Of a DNA stretch of 14,974 nt, positions 13,541-14,974 are shown piece by piece. The notes beneath the pieces are model-generated. The model saw only the letters and a program-made list of their open reading frames with translations, did not search any database and was not told the DNA's origin. Both the position numbers and the translations under genes were made by a program. The first letter of the stretch is position 1, and the number at the start of each line of letters is the position of its first letter. The stretch is taken from the NCBI RefSeq assembly GCF_938045595.1, contig NZ_CALIBB010000116.1, positions 1-14,974 on the forward strand. Reading direction: 5' to 3'. The DNA is from an uncultured Campylobacter sp. Its GTDB lineage: Bacteria; Campylobacterota; Campylobacteria; Campylobacterales; Campylobacteraceae.

Positions 13541-14484
13541 ATTTGGTTTTGTTACACAGCTTCGAGCGCTGCGGATTTTCGGCTCTCTATGACCCCCGCG
13601 CGCTAAATTTCAAATGGCTACGTCTTTCAATGCCCCTATTTTGCCGCACGAATACTGCACTATACGGCCTGTAGTGCTCTGAGAGCGCTCCCGGCTTGCC
13701 GCGCTCTAAATTTACGCAAATTTGATTTTGAACCCATTTGGCGTCTGCGGATTAAAATTTAAGATTTTTAATTTGAAGTTTGTTTGACTATAGTTCACCG
13801 CTCGTTACGCGCCAAATTCCAAATGCTTCTCCTTTTCAGCGCTTATATCTTGTGCGCAAATACCGCGTTACACAGACCTTATGTGAGATTTCGCTTTATC
13901 TAGCTCTGCTTTCTTAAAATTTCCACTGCCCGCGTATTGAAATTTAACGCTACGAGCGAGCATCTTGCAAAATTTTAAAGTTGCAATAAGCCCATGAAAT
14001 TTTCATACTGAAATAAGCAGCGCATTCTTTGCTTCCGTAATTATATAGAGAGGCACTCTCTACCTCCCTGCCTTGTTCACCCATGCCCTATTCGTAAAAT
14101 TTTGTTTAGTAAAGCGGTCGGCAAATTTTAAAATATCAGCCAGATAAAATTTGCCGCGCCAAAGACAAGGTTGCGGTGAATTTGAATTTGGGCCTGAATA
14201 GCACGACTTGCGAACTGCGGGCTAAATTTAACTCAATTTGATCGCCAAATTTTACTCTTTCGGCGGTTGAAATTTCAGTGCCATTTCGGCTTGAAATTTC
14301 GCTTTAAATTTTAAAAATTTGCACCGCGCTAAAGCTGCTCGTTACGTGGAAAAGACAAGCCGCATCGAAAAGCTAAGATATACCGCGTCGGGCGATACCT
14401 GCGTGTTATGTGTTTCAAAATACAGCGCAGAATTTTCCGCATCGACTAAAATCGTGCAGCTGGCTGCGCTGCACGAGACCTAGT
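13541..14484. other. Long intergenic region, no gene seen
   Basis: No frame of convincing codon use or recognisable product is visible on either strand. Content: many AAATTT/AAAATTTT words; a weak hairpin AGAGCGC (13682-13688) with GCGCTCT (13701-13707) that could end the SOD-homologue transcript; a 7-bp perfect hairpin TAGAGAG/CTCTCTA at 14046-14062; and no tRNA or rRNA signal. It may be decayed sequence, but I cannot name a parent gene. Confidence 0.5.
14452..14476 (-). terminator. Strong hairpin with T run on the minus strand
   Basis: TCGTGCAGC (14452-14460) pairs perfectly over 9 bp with GCTGCACGA (14468-14476), with a 7-base loop. On the minus strand the stem is followed by TTTTAGTC, which gives an intrinsic-terminator form for transcription arriving from the right. 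No minus-strand gene lies to its right within the window. Confidence 0.5.
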
Positions 14485-14974
14485 TAATTAAAGCGTCGAG
14501 CCGTATTCGTGCGCCGCATAAAGGCGCTCGGCGTAGAATTTTACTCGCTCAAACGCAGCACGTCGCTTCACAAATACAAAGCCGCATCATTTAAAGGCGG
14601 CACTTGATGGCGCGGTATGTATAGCCGAAAACAGATGCTCAAGGCCACGCTCGCTTAAAATTTAAAGCTGCACTTCAAAAATAAAGCCATGCTCACTCGA
14701 AGCGCAAAGCCTCGTCTCTTTAAAGTGCGGAGCCGCGTCCTAATCAAATGTTAGAGACGTGAAGCAGAGATCAATCGAAACGCGAAGTCGTGTCTATTTA
14801 AAGTATAGAGCTACGCCTAATAAAATTAAAAACCACGCTAGCTCGAGAGGTAAAGCTAAATTTATTTAAAACGTGAAGCCTACGCTTCAAAACGCAAAAT
14901 CTCGCTCGCTTAAAGCACGAAGCCGTGGGCACTGAAAATGCAAACCCGCGTCGTTAAAACGCAAAACCGCGCCT
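14485..14974. repeat. Degenerate 23-base tandem repeat array, continues past the window
   Basis: A unit of about 23 bases with core AAACGCGAAGCCGCG and a pyrimidine-richer remainder (CTCGCTT-like) repeats with substitutions. Using the GCC-like core as anchor, copies fall at 14558, 14581, 14644, 14667, 14686, 14709, 14732, 14764, 14787, 14810, 14832, 14855, 14878, 14899, 14922, 14945 and 14966. Most steps are 21-23 bases, with 23 the commonest. Copies before 14640 are less regular. There are no identical repeats or unique spacers, so it is not a CRISPR array. Because 23 is not a multiple of 3 and stops occur in all frames, it is unlikely to be coding. Confidence 0.65.

Noticed and set aside
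13234..13674. Forward open frame of 146 codons overlapping the SOD homologue in another frame
   Set aside because: Arg/Leu-rich shadow product; the SOD frame carries all four metal ligands and is clearly the coding one.
13541..14484. tRNA or other known RNA genes in the long spacer
   Set aside because: No T-loop-like GTTCRANNC with a paired acceptor stem, and no rRNA-like sequence, was seen on reading either strand.
14485..14974. CRISPR array
   Set aside because: Copies are degenerate and contiguous at about 23 bases, with no conserved repeat and unique spacer alternation, and no cas gene is present.

Overview
The window looks like chromosomal DNA of a relatively GC-rich Campylobacter (the C. 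gracilis / C. showae / C. rectus range). Three things suggest this. The proteins read as Campylobacterota-type. The spacers are full of AAATTT and TAAAATTTTA-like words. The order RDD protein, pyrE, frr, secG, BI-1 protein, then divergent carbonic anhydrase and MscS, is the one I recall from C. jejuni (around Cj0233c-Cj0238). The species is inference.

Layout. Left part (1-5611): the 3' part of a DUF3137 membrane protein (+); a spacer packed with short degenerate repeats; a Cys-containing secreted protein of unknown function (-); a TerC-family membrane protein followed by an unknown membrane protein with large Asn/Ser/Ala linkers (-); then a divergent unknown lipoprotein (+) with a G8 tract just upstream of its probable -10 box and a strong terminator. 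Middle (6088-9763, all -): BI-1 family protein, secG, frr-pyrE, and an RDD protein translationally coupled to rnhB (RNase HII). Right part (9895-13540, all +): beta-carbonic anhydrase, a large MscS-type channel, a 57-residue extremely acidic protein, and a divergent superoxide-dismutase homologue. These four reading frames overlap in series by 35, 8 and 1 bases, so they probably form one coupled operon. The last 1.4 kb has no gene I can support, but ends in a degenerate tandem array with a clear 23-base period that runs off the window.

The housekeeping genes cover protein export (SecG), ribosome recycling (Frr), pyrimidine synthesis (PyrE) and removal of ribonucleotides from DNA (RNase HII). 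The right-hand operon is the most unusual part. The SOD homologue keeps all four metal ligands, but at two second-sphere sites it has residues not expected in a working Fe-SOD (Leu for His30 and Glu for Gln69, E. coli numbering). It also carries an insertion and a Cys-rich CDCGCC tail, and it is coupled to a tiny protein that is more than half Asp/Glu. This pair is my best candidate for something undescribed.

Second themes are a possibly phase-variable lipoprotein promoter, and the AAATTT/AAATTC repeats that fill spacers and also appear inside a coding region as Asn-Ser-rich linkers.
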